This document shows positions 1 to 8,739 of a stretch of DNA of 31,011 nucleotides, piece by piece. The position numbers and the translations under genes were made by a program. The notes below the pieces were generated by a model. That model searched no databases, was not told the DNA's origin, and worked only from the letters and a program-made list of their open reading frames with translations. This DNA is from Pigoraptor chileana (taxonomy: Eukaryota; Opisthokonta; Filasterea): positions 1 through 31,011 of the forward strand of contig CALSCR010001236.1 in the NCBI GenBank assembly GCA_943704495.1, given 5' to 3'. Each line of letters opens with the position of its first letter. Within the stretch, counting starts at the first letter, position 1.

Positions 1-75
<75 letters not shown>
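1..75. repeat. (CA)n microsatellite
   Basis: A pure CA run on the plus strand occupies the left edge of the window. In the sense of cyclin C it is (GT)n and starts exactly at the 5' splice site of the intron after exon 4, so the donor is itself part of the repeat. Its full length is unknown because it is cut by the window edge. Confidence 0.99.
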
Positions 76-77
<2 letters not shown>

Positions 78-534
78 GCGACGGCTCCCCCATCCTCCCC
101 TGACCATCATCCATGGCCGCAATGTACAGCGCCGCGAGTGCAATCATATGCGGTGGGACGGTGAGGCACATGTCCGTGTGATACGAATCGTTGATCACTT
201 TCCACGCAATTGCCTGATAAGGCTCGAGCAGCTGGGTCGCATCCGCCACAATCTGCGTAAGTGTGCGGTACGGATGGTGCACAATGACATAACACTCCAT
301 TGCCTCCAAAAGGAAAAACTCGGCCTCGGTGATGTCTTGCGCCCCAAATATGGTCATCTGGGGGACGGACAGAAAAGGAAAGTCCTGGCGCAGGGTTTGT
401 TGGAAGACGCCGAGAACGGTCGCTGTTTGCACCGGCCCAAACTCCTCTACCTGTCAGGTGGCATATGGGAGTAGGGGTTCAGCGTTGTTATTTAGGGTTT
501 AAAGGTCATAGGGTTGTCGGTGTGTGGAATCCCC

Positions 535-573
<39 letters not shown>

Positions 574-1783
574 ATACACAGTGCAGTACTCAATGTGAGT
601 GAGAGGGCAGGAGGCTCATTGGTCATGGACGCCAAAATACACAGAGACTAAACAGAAGCGGTTGAAACGCAGCTGACACACAGATCGCGGGTGCATGCAG
701 AGGGATTGCCATGTAAGGAATTCCTCATTGCAATACTAATTGCAGAGGCATATTGATTACCAAAACACAAAACAGCACAGTGAAAGAGTGAAAGAGTGTG
801 GTCTGCTCCTTAATGCAATCTCAGTACATACAATTGCACAGGCACACAAATACACACCACAGCAACATGGTTGATGCTCATATGAGAATTCAATGTTTGT
901 GTGTGGATTCCAATGAGGACATACCTTCGCAGCAACAAACACGCACGTGGGTGCAAGGCAAAAGGGGTCGATCGACGTGTAGAGATTACGCGAGTAAAAG
1001 CGGTGAAAATACATAATAGCCGTTGCAATAACCTGGGGGACAACAGCAATGATTAGTAAAGAGCAAGCATAACGCCTGAGCAGACAAGTGTCTCCCACAT
1101 GAAAACAACAGTGACATTTTACATAGGTTAATGAGGCATGTGTCATTCATGCACACACTCTCAGTATATAAACATTTAAACACAGACACGATCGTAACAC
1201 ACATACATCACACATGTGCATGTGGCATGGCATGTATACATAACACACACATATATAAATAAATAAAATACACGCACATACACACACACACACAGACACA
1301 ATCGCAACATTCGTACACACATACACACATACACACACGCATACAGAAATACATACCCACACAACAGAATACAAACCGCACACACAAACTGAACACACCT
1401 GTTGACGCAGGCGCAATCGCACAGAGGACGCGCTAATTAGATGTCCGAAGAAAATATTGAGTTTTCTCGCCTCGATTGGGGTAAGTCGCGAGTTCCGTAA
1501 CCGATTGATATCGATCTCCTGTCGATTCAACAGCCATTTGGAACTATGCAGCAGCATATAAGCAACAGCATACAACCAAGGTGGAATACAAGCAAAGTCA
1601 GAACCTGTGCCTGTACATTCTTTATGCAAAGTACAAGAAAGCATTTTCATGGACCTTCGATGAAACAAAGCTTCGTGGTGGTGACGACTGCGACGTAACA
1701 GAGCTTCGTGGTGATGAAGACGACAATGGACAATAAGCACGGGACACTCACTGTTGTGTTGATGTCCAGTAATTGGCGGCCAT
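76..1783 (-). CDS. CCNC: Cyclin C, Mediator kinase-module cyclin (3' end off window)
   Basis: Cyclin C pairs with CDK8/CDK19 in the nuclear Mediator kinase module and tunes RNA polymerase II transcription. I join four minus-strand exons: 1783-1752, 1543-1399, 1032-925 and 450-76. All introns are GT-AG with matching phases, giving about 220 residues of a protein that is about 283 long in humans. The start MAANYWTSTQHSKWLL parallels animal MAGNFWQSSHYLQWIL. Exon 3 encodes VIATAIMYFHRFYSRNL and IDPFCLAPTCVF, the first cyclin box. Exon 4 begins VEEFG and carries HHPYRTLTQIV, VINDSYHTDMCL and PPHMIALAALYIAA, the second box. The donor after residue 220 (CAG then GTGTG) runs straight into the GT repeat that fills the left edge, so the C-terminal helix lies outside. 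Intron 3 (451-924) and intron 2 (1033-1398) are rich in CA on the plus strand, that is GT in the transcript. Identification is firm; the exact first exon is slightly less so. Confidence 0.96.
536..580. repeat. (CA)n microsatellite in cyclin C intron 3
   Basis: CA run ending in imperfect CATACA units, inside the 474 bp third intron of cyclin C. It reads (GT)n in the transcript. Confidence 0.97.
1231..1385. repeat. CA-rich imperfect repeat in cyclin C intron 2
   Basis: A stretch of ACACAC and ACATAC units broken by short AT-rich parts (ATATATAAATAAATAAAAT near 1250). It occupies the donor-side part of cyclin C intron 2 and is GT-rich in the sense direction. Confidence 0.9.
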
Positions 1784-2205
1784 TTTGGTGTTGCGCAGGC
1801 GGTGTGTGATGGTGTGGGAGCGAAGGTTGTCGGATTCGGATCAGAGTCATAGGCACTATGCACATGAACTCCACAGAGGGAGCGAGAGAACGAGAGAGCG
1901 AGAGAGCGAGTGACAGAGTTGGAGAGAGACAGATATTATCGCATTGGGGGAGCGGTCGTACTGAAGATGCCCGCCATGATACACGCGAGCGAAGACAGCA
2001 ATCTAATGTAAGCCCACAGCGAGCACCACACTATAACGTGTTTGTTATACGGAAAAACTCCCTCGGAGTGGTAACAACAGAGTAGTAATCTCCCTGAATC
2101 GATAGAGACATTTTCTCAGTGGGATAAACGGCCGACTTGCAGTGTTACCATTTTCACTCGGAACAATCTGCCGAGGGCTCGGTATTGTGATTTCATAGTG
2201 CATGG

Positions 2206-2228
2206 TCACGTGGTGTATCACGTGGTGT
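2206..2228. promoter_or_regulatory. Paired E-box direct repeat
   Basis: The 11-mer TCACGTGGTGT occurs twice, at 2206 and 2218, a 12 bp period that places both CACGTG cores close to one helical turn apart. CACGTG is the class B E-box bound by Myc/Max, USF and MITF/TFEB-type bHLH-ZIP factors. It lies in the spacer between two divergent genes. Regulatory function is inferred from position and spacing only. Confidence 0.5.
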
Positions 2229-2561
2229 CAATACAATTCCGAAGCTGTGGCAATTACGGCGAAACCCGCCGGGCGCGCCGCAGTGTTGTTTTGCATTCAC
2301 GGAGACAGGATGCGATGTGTTTTGGTCACCGACAATGAGAACTGTACCCCAATAGATACATACAATACCCGCCACACCTCACATATTACAACACACAAGC
2401 ACACCCTCGAACTATTGAGTAGTGGCAGGACTGCGACTCCTACTATAATACGGCACTTGTAGCAAGTGTCATCAGGAACTCCTCCCGTGTGCGCAGGACT
2501 GCTCGCACGAACAGCTACTCGCAACCTTACTCACACAAAGACGCATACACCCGCGTACAGA

Positions 2562-2588
2562 ACACACACACACACACACACATACATA

Positions 2589-2623
<35 letters not shown>
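2562..2623. repeat. (CA)n microsatellite upstream of KIAA0930
   Basis: Long CA run with three CATACA interruptions. About 75 bp further on, 2698-2742 is TG-rich, so the two could form an imperfect hairpin in DNA or in a leader transcript. Confidence 0.97.
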
Positions 2624-2626
<3 letters not shown>

Positions 2627-2779
2627 GCACACATTAGTCAGTTTCGCACGTGTTACTCATTTCCACGACTGCCTTGACTCAACTCTTTATTGAGATTTCT
2701 GTGTATGCGTGTGCGCGTGCGTGTGTGTGTGTGTGGGTGTTTATATGTGAGTAAGTGTTTGTGCGTCACTCGATGAAAA

Positions 2780-4108
2780 ATGGGGAAGGAGATCATCGAG
2801 TCGATTCGCGCCCAGCGACGGCGCATCCGACACGCAATGGAGCGGAGGCTGGCCGATCCCGAGGATGACTGCGTGCTGGTGACGAGTGAGGACGACCACG
2901 ACGATGCCAATGCCTTTTGGGGGCCGCTCTTTCAGCATTATTTTGTAGAATCGCACGATGATTCTCGTGACGACATGCTTTTTTTTGTTAAGAATGCCGT
3001 GGGTTGGGGCGACGGGCGATCAAAAAGCGTTGCCGCAAGCAGGGATAACAGTAGCGACGAAACTCTTGCTGACGAATCGGCGAACGATCCCTATTTTGTG
3101 CGGCGTAAGAATGGTCGAAAAGCGCTTCCATCGCCAACGAGTGCCCGGATCAACTGGGAGGAGTCGTTTTATTTGAACCTTATCGTGAACCAGTTTGAGT
3201 ACACGCTGACGGTGGCAATCTGCAAGCAAGACAGCAGCGGGAAGCTGCGCTGTCTGTCCCGCGTGTCGCAGCGGGTGTATGGCTCCCCGAGTCGGCGGCA
3301 GATGCACATGACAGACAAGGCCGTTGAAACCGAACTCACCTACCCGTTAATCTATTTCACGGTCGACAACTTTGACGACATTTTCGGCGAGGTGTTTGTG
3401 CAGCAAGAGGAATCGCTGTGTGTGGAGCTTGTCGCATGCACATCCATCATCACACGCGATGTGCCTCCTTCCACCTCATCTCCATCCCTTTCACGCTCGT
3501 TATCGGCGACGGGGGCGGCAGTGCACTCGGCCGACAGCAGCCCTGGCGGTGTTGCGCACGTGACCCACGCAGCAACGCCGGCGCCGTCCTCGCGGCCCAT
3601 TCGCAGCACCATATTCCAGGGGCAGGTTGGCTTTCCCGCGCTTCGCCAGGCATACTGCGCAAAGCAAAGAGAGGGCGCATCACTGCTGTCAACTCGATCG
3701 CGGATGGAGTATCTGCTTCTACGCGGTCCCGGCGGCAAGGGTGGTGCGCAGGTCGCCATGGGCCCCACAACGAGAGATCCAAAACAACTTGCCACGCCGC
3801 GGGGGAAGATGCTCGCAGAAAGCACATCCGCGGGACAAGGCGGCGTGCTGCCCTCACCCGCGTCCTCACAGTCGTCGATGGCTTCTGATGCCGGTGGCGT
3901 CGGCGGACTGTTTTCAGGGGCTTTGAGTTCCATCAAGCGGATATCGCAGACGTTGTGGAAGACTGAAGAGCCCGAGTCGTATACCGCCCTTAATTCGTTC
4001 CTTACGTATGTGTCCATACCTTGGCATACCGTGATTGACGATGTGCTCGATAAGCACCCTGCACCGATTCTCGAGAGGATGAAGATGCATGCACAGGTGT
4101 CCCAGTGA
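2780..4108 (+). CDS. KIAA0930: KIAA0930-like protein (DUF2045 family)
   Basis: A 442-residue protein in one uninterrupted exon. Its molecular function is not established in any organism I know of. Collinear blocks match animal KIAA0930: FWGPLFQHYF then RDDMLFFV near residues 46-70, INWEESFYLNLIVNQFEYTL (about 123-143), ELTYPLIYFTVDNFDDIF (about 185-203), ESLCVELVA, STIFQGQVGFPALRQAY (about 275-292), the GPGGKG segment after MEYLLLRG, and C-terminal LTYVSIPWHTVIDDVL and APIL. Between blocks lie Ser/Pro/Ala-rich, probably disordered linkers (about 228-272 and 325-385). The start at 2780 has A at -3 and G at +4 and aligns with the family N-terminus. An upstream ATG at 2773 opens a short out-of-frame frame overlapping it. 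The stop is TGA. It is divergent from cyclin C across a ~1 kb spacer. Confidence 0.93.
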   Translation: MGKEIIESIRAQRRRIRHAMERRLADPEDDCVLVTSEDDHDDANAFWGPLFQHYFVESHDDSRDDMLFFVKNAVGWGDGRSKSVAASRDNSSDETLADESANDPYFVRRKNGRKALPSPTSARINWEESFYLNLIVNQFEYTLTVAICKQDSSGKLRCLSRVSQRVYGSPSRRQMHMTDKAVETELTYPLIYFTVDNFDDIFGEVFVQQEESLCVELVACTSIITRDVPPSTSSPSLSRSLSATGAAVHSADSSPGGVAHVTHAATPAPSSRPIRSTIFQGQVGFPALRQAYCAKQREGASLLSTRSRMEYLLLRGPGGKGGAQVAMGPTTRDPKQLATPRGKMLAESTSAGQGGVLPSPASSQSSMASDAGGVGGLFSGALSSIKRISQTLWKTEEPESYTALNSFLTYVSIPWHTVIDDVLDKHPAPILERMKMHAQVSQ

Positions 4109-4419
4109 TTGGGAACACACATTGCATTGTGTCGCGCTGGTCTTTGTTCATGGGTGTGTGTGTTTTGTGTGTAGTTGTGCGTGTGCGTGTGCGTGTATGC
4201 GTAAGTATGTGCGTGTGTGCGTGCATGTGCATGTACGGCAAGTGTCACGTGGCCTTGTCTGTGTTGGGCGCTGTCTACCCAGCTTGAGCGCGTGTTAAAT
4301 TTTTAATGTTTCATCTTTATCGTTGGAACAAGTGCAGCGCGGGTGTGTGTCTGCGCTTTGTGTGTCTGCGCCGTGCGTCCGTTGTCTCTCCGCATTTGTT
4401 TTGTGTGGAATTACTGTAT
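4109..4419. other. Spacer with TG-rich tract
   Basis: This follows the KIAA0930 stop. 4150-4235 is an imperfect TG/CG tract in the sense direction, followed by an AT-rich patch near 4295-4320 that could belong to the 3' end. No gene is seen. Confidence 0.6.
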
Positions 4420-4848
4420 TTAAATATTGTTCAATATGTAGAAAAAGCCGTCGACAAACTTGGAGTTCTTCTTCATTGGCGTCTCCTCAACTCCCCAATC
4501 GAATTTCAATGTGTGTGTGTTTTTATGCCGTGTTAGTGGTAGTAATTTGCCAACAGCAAAAACACAGTCGGTGGTTTGAGTGCGTTTGTTTCTGCCAATA
4601 TTCATAACCACCACAGCACACACCTGTACAGGGGTCCTCAGTACCCTTGCTTTACACGAAACGGGGCACTCTTCCTCAAAAAACTCACTATTTTCTGCCA
4701 ACACAATAGCAAACGGTTCGTTTTTGGAAGGCCAACGCAACGCCATAAATACAAATGCGTATGGCTGTCGGCGAGGTTTAGACGCTGCTCCACTTATTGC
4801 ATCACATCTACGATTGAGTGAGTTGTAACTCCATTCAAGTCATAAAAT
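4420..4848 (-). CDS. Uncertain open frame, unknown protein
   Basis: A minus-strand frame stays open from about 4848 to a TAA at 4420-4422. The first in-frame ATG is at 4746 (108 residues), but protein-like sequence starts further upstream (EWSYNSLNRRCD, then PYAFVFMALRWPSKNEPFAI). Later parts read AENSEFFEEECPVSCKARVL and VEETPMKKNSKFVDGFFYIL. A donor-like GTGTGTG follows TPVQ, so the frame could be two exons with an intron between. The opposite strand is also open over much of the region and third-position GC looks lower than in the firm genes. I recognise no family. It could be a small gene, exons of a gene whose start I cannot find, or chance. Confidence 0.28.
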
Positions 4849-4948
4849 ATACATATTTATATCTTTTACGCAAACGCTAGGAAAGCAAGCACGCCAGGCA
4901 CACAAACACAGACACGCACGCACGCACGCGCAACAGACGCAACAAAGC

Positions 4949-5338
4949 TCAGCGATCACAGCCGTCACTGCTGCTGCGGTCGTTCTGTTCGCCCTCAGAG
5001 TCCGTGTCTGTTGTGTCTCCGCTGTGCGAGTTGGACGACGAGTGAAGTTGGTCTCCGTCGTCGTGATGCGGTCGCTTCCGTGGGCTTCCGTTAGCGTCCA
5101 GGGCACCGCTCTTCCGAGATCCCCTAGTGGAACGGCGGCGGTCGCGGCACTGCCTCTGCGCAAGTGTGTTCTGCTTGCGTCGGATGGCGGTCCGTAGTCT
5201 TCGCTGTGTGCTCTCGTCAAGCTGAAATGTCTTGTAGATGTGGTTTCGTACACGCACAGGCTCGACAAGTAGCAATTGGATCAGGCGCTCGTTTTCGCAC
5301 GTGGCGTCGCGTTTCATCTCGGTCCACAAGTGGTCCAT
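4949..5338 (-). CDS. Hypothetical small protein, basic middle and acidic Ser tail
   Basis: A 129-residue frame from an ATG in good context (CAACAATGG on the minus strand) to TGA. The N-terminal ~60 residues look helical and foldable (MDHLWTEMKRDATCENERLI, then LLLVEPVRVRNHIYKTFQLD). An Arg-rich stretch follows (about 46-75: RRLRTAIRRKQN, RDRRRSTRGSRK), then an acidic, Ser/His-rich tail (HHDDGD, DTTDTDSEGEQNDRSSSDG). The basic-to-acidic layout is common in small nuclear or RNA-binding proteins, but that is inference only. I recognise no family and no intron is needed. It is divergent from TNPO3 across a ~1.1 kb spacer. Confidence 0.55.
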   Translation of the reverse strand: MDHLWTEMKRDATCENERLIQLLLVEPVRVRNHIYKTFQLDESTQRRLRTAIRRKQNTLAQRQCRDRRRSTRGSRKSGALDANGSPRKRPHHDDGDQLHSSSNSHSGDTTDTDSEGEQNDRSSSDGCDR

Positions 5339-5898
5339 TGTTGTCGTGTTGTGAGTTTCTCGGTTGGTCTGGGTTCGGTTTTGTGTTGTTTCAAAGCACT
5401 TTGGTTGTTATATGGTTGTTATGGAGGATGCAGCGTCGATCCAGACGACTAAACGGGAGGCTTTATCGCCAGTTTATCGCCGAAGAGAGTGGCGAGTTGA
5501 CCGATGCGATAGGAAGACTTTGAGTTGTGTCAATATGTAATAGCGCAAGCTTCTTTCGAGAGAAGGAGTGAACAAACCACTGATTATGTCACCCAGTTTT
5601 GGGTTATTGTAACTTTGTCGATAACTGCTGACGAACCTGTGTGGACGTGTCACAACACGAAAAGTGCATGACCACGCACAAGAATATCGCGGGAAACAAA
5701 CACAAACGCACACACGCACACACACACTGCGCGCGCACACACGCAACTGCAAACAGCCACAAACGGCTGGCGTATACGCCGTGCGATGCAGTGTGTGTGT
5801 CTATTCGCAGTTACAGTGACTCTGTCGGTCATCCAATTTTTCAGTCGCATGTTCACTATGGCCACTCACTATGGAAAATCCCGGTCATGCGTTTTTTT

Positions 5899-6168
5899 TT
5901 TGCGCGCGAAACACATCATGGGGGGCTTCTGTATGGGATTTAGTATGGGTCGTGCAAGTTGCACCTTTTTTGTATGGCCTTTTTGTATGGGGCTCCACTT
6001 GGATACGTATTTTTTTGCGCGCCATTTTTCGTATCAAAAGTGTCAAATTTTTGAAATCAAAATTTTGAATTTTGTTATATTTAGTATTGGCTCAGTATGG
6101 AGGCGACCAAATGGCAAACAATTATTTTCTCGATTTTTTTGGTTTTTGGAAAGATTTGCGCGCACGTG
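5899..6168. promoter_or_regulatory. Three E2F-like TTTGCGCGC motifs
   Basis: TTTGCGCGCGAAA (5899-5911) is nearly palindromic and fits the E2F/DP consensus TTTSSCGC read from either side. TTTTGCGCGCC occurs at 6013-6023, and TTTGCGCGCACGTG at 6155-6168, where the motif abuts an E-box. They sit in an AT-rich island 290-560 bp upstream of TNPO3. The sites are consensus matches only. Confidence 0.35.
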
Positions 6169-6200
6169 ATTGAAACGTGTCCGAGATCTCGCAAATAATA

Positions 6201-6213
6201 TCACGTGACGTCA
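6201..6213. promoter_or_regulatory. E-box/CRE composite upstream of TNPO3
   Basis: TCACGTGACGTCA combines a palindromic E-box (TCACGTGA) with an overlapping CRE/ATF core (TGACGTCA). It is about 240 bp upstream of the TNPO3 start codon, and a CpG-containing ATCCGGGG follows. It is the best promoter candidate for TNPO3. Confidence 0.5.
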
Positions 6214-6455
6214 TCCGGGGTGTGCTGTTTCAAATTTCTGCGACCGACTGACAGATTGGCGCCGTCGTATTTAGTTGTTCTATCCGTGGATTTGAACCTA
6301 CTTAGATGGATTACAAGAGTGCGGTGGTAGGAATTGTCAACAACACCGCTTGTTTAGAATCCACAGAGGGCTTTTGTATTGTTTGTGAGTGCGTGAGTTG
6401 TGCGTTGTGTGCGTGTGTGCGTGTGTGCGTGTGTGTGCGTGTGTAAGACGTCAGA

Positions 6456-8697
6456 ATGGCGAGCACGGCGAATGCGGAGCCACCGCCAACAATGGACCAG
6501 TTCTTCACCGCAATCAATGCTGCGGTGGTAAATGTGCAGAATGGGGCGATGCAAAAAGAAGCGGACGCATGGCTGCTCAAGTTTCAACGCACGGTGAGTC
6601 GTGCCGGTACAACGCTCTGTGGCTCAGAAGACTGGACTTGAGCGGCATCCGTATGTGCGTGTATTGTTGTGTGTATTGCACTATGGACGGGCGTTGGTTC
6701 GGACGCGTGTTGTCGTGTTTCATTCAATCCAACGAATGCTTCATTGAATGAAAACCTCTGTTTCTACCCAACTGCTAATCGGGTGTTGTTTCTGTACGCC
6801 CCACATGCATACACACACACACACACACGCACGCACACACACAGATCTATGCGTGGCCCATGTCTGACCAAGTCCTCGTGATGCGCAGTTCTGTGCCTGA
6901 GCCCATAAGTGTGTTTGCCGCCATGACCATTCGTAACAAGGTGTGTGCTCTGAATCTAATGCCCTCTCTCGCTGGACTAAATGAACTCTCGCCGTGGTGT
7001 CATCATCTGAGCATCTGAAGATTTGACCGTTGTGGTTGTTTTTTGTTGCAGAATTATGTTGTTTGTGTTTCCTATGTTGCTTTTTTCTTCTTTTTTCCGC
7101 ACACGCTTTCAATGCACAGCATGATTGCTGCTTGTTGTGTGCTTTTTTCGTCCGTTGATCTTTGCCTGACGCGCGCAAAAAAACAATTCACTGATCCGCA
7201 CTGCAACAAATGATATATTATCCACCTCAGGTGCGAGCGTCGTTTGACGAGCTCTCGCAAGAAACACACACAAGCCTTCGCGATGCGATTGTCTCCCATC
7301 TCGAACACTTTGTGCAGAAGCGGAATGTATCTGAGCACCTCTGCACAGCCCTTGCAGACGTCGCCCTCCTCATGTCGGGATGGCGTTGCCCTGTGCGAGA
7401 TCTTGTTGGGCGGTGTCGACAACAGCAAGAGCTTGTGCCGGGCATAGTGGATGTGCTGCGTCTTATTCCAGAGGAGCTGGACAGCGACACGCTCAAGATT
7501 CCTGACTCTCGGCGCAGCGCCGTCTCTGGTGAGCTCGCGGAGGACGCGGTCACAGTGCACGAATTTCTGGTCGATTGTCTCGCCATTGCGCCGCCCGGCA
7601 GTGCATTGCGTACAAAGATATACAGGTGGGCTGGGGGTGGTCTCACGTGACGGAGAGGGGGGTGTTTGTGGTTTTTTCGGTGGTCAACGACGTTGGGCCT
7701 TGCTGAATGTGGCCTGGCGCGTGCACTTGTTTGCTCTGCTCTAAACACTGACACAACACACAATCACGCAACAATACAAACACAATCACGCATCGCCATT
7801 CCGCGCACATACACAAATGCAGCTGTTTCAGGAACTGGATCAAGTTCAACGCGTTCACCGACACCCTCATGTACAATTCGCGGCTGTTGCAAGAAGCTGT
7901 TGTGTCTGCACAGTCAGCCGGCAGCTCCGACTTTGAGCAGGCGTGCCTGGTCATTACAGAGGCTCTTCTCTTCTCTTCCATCGCTGACAACTTCCCCAAC
8001 CTTTACGTGGGTCTTCCAACGCTTGTGTTCCAATTCGAACCGGTGTATCGCGCCGCCGTCGAAAACAAGGACGACGAAACGGCAGCGGGACTCGCGCGTG
8101 TGTTCACTGACCTCGGCATCTCTCGCATCGACGGCATACTGCTTGATGAACTGCCCTCTGCTCTCGCCGTCAACATTTTCAGGCTGCTCGTCTCCATTGC
8201 GGGCCACAGCGCAGTGTGCGTGGCAAAGGAGCCCATTATGTTCTTCCGTCAGTTTGTGGACATGATGAAGCGTATGGCCCCCACAGTTGATGGTCGACCG
8301 AACGACGCCGTCTGGCAGGACGCGCAGTGCGGGCGTTGGCGTGCTTACTTTTTCCAGCTTCTGCAGACCATGATGGAGCGCTCGCGATACAAACCCAATT
8401 ACACCCCGGATGACGAGGATGATGACTTTGAGAACTACCGCTCTGATGTGTACTTTTGCGTGCGTCGGGCGGTCGGATATGTGCTTGGATATGACAGCAC
8501 ATTTGCGGCCGTTTGGAACATTGCCAAGGTGCGTTTATGGTCGTTTTTTTGTGGATAGGGAGCTTCTCGGATGTGTATGGTTGACACCGCAGTCGTTGGT
8601 GTGTGTGTGTGTGTGTGTGTAAATAATTATGTCACTGCAAGCAAGTAGATTAGAGACAGAGTTTTGAATCCTAGTGCCTTGGGCGTTTTGAGTGCCG

Positions 8698-8739
<42 letters not shown>

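Larger units (their letters stand above)
1784..2779. other. Divergent intergenic spacer, cyclin C / KIAA0930
   Basis: About 1 kb separates two head-to-head genes and no convincing coding exon is visible. It holds a GA-rich run (about 1876-1935, repeated GAGAGAGCGA), a paired E-box (2206-2228), a long (CA)n (2562-2623) and a TG-rich run (about 2698-2742) just before the KIAA0930 start. It probably contains promoters for both genes. Confidence 0.7.
5339..6455. other. Spacer with AT-rich island and TNPO3 promoter
   Basis: No firm gene is visible. A 38-codon frame from an ATG at 5422 is too short to call. 5697-5746 is an imperfect CA repeat. About 5880-6160 is AT-rich and unusual: GTATGG recurs five times (near 5930, 5943, 5970, 5984 and 6093), TTTGCGCGC recurs three times, and TCAAAATTTTGA (about 6057) is a perfect palindrome. 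An E-box/CRE composite follows at 6201. A TG-rich run (about 6389-6445) immediately precedes the TNPO3 start. Confidence 0.65.

Noticed and set aside
757-1863. Long minus-strand open frames read straight through, rich in Cys and Val
   Set aside because: They are cyclin C exons (1032-925 and 1543-1399) extended into GT-rich introns, which translate as CVCVCV. The spliced model matches cyclin C; the unspliced reading does not.
2747-2756. Perfect-looking donor GTGAGTAAGT just before the KIAA0930 start
   Set aside because: Using it would place the start codon inside an intron, but the frame from 2780 aligns with the family from its N-terminus. At most it could serve a rare leader variant.
3352-4248. 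298-codon minus-strand open frame
   Set aside because: It is antisense to the KIAA0930 exon, has no recognisable features and ends in CA-repeat peptide (THTHTH).
5786-6169. 127-codon plus-strand frame rich in Phe and Cys
   Set aside because: It is driven by the AT-rich island and TATGGG repeats, with no domain-like pattern and no plausible splice partners.
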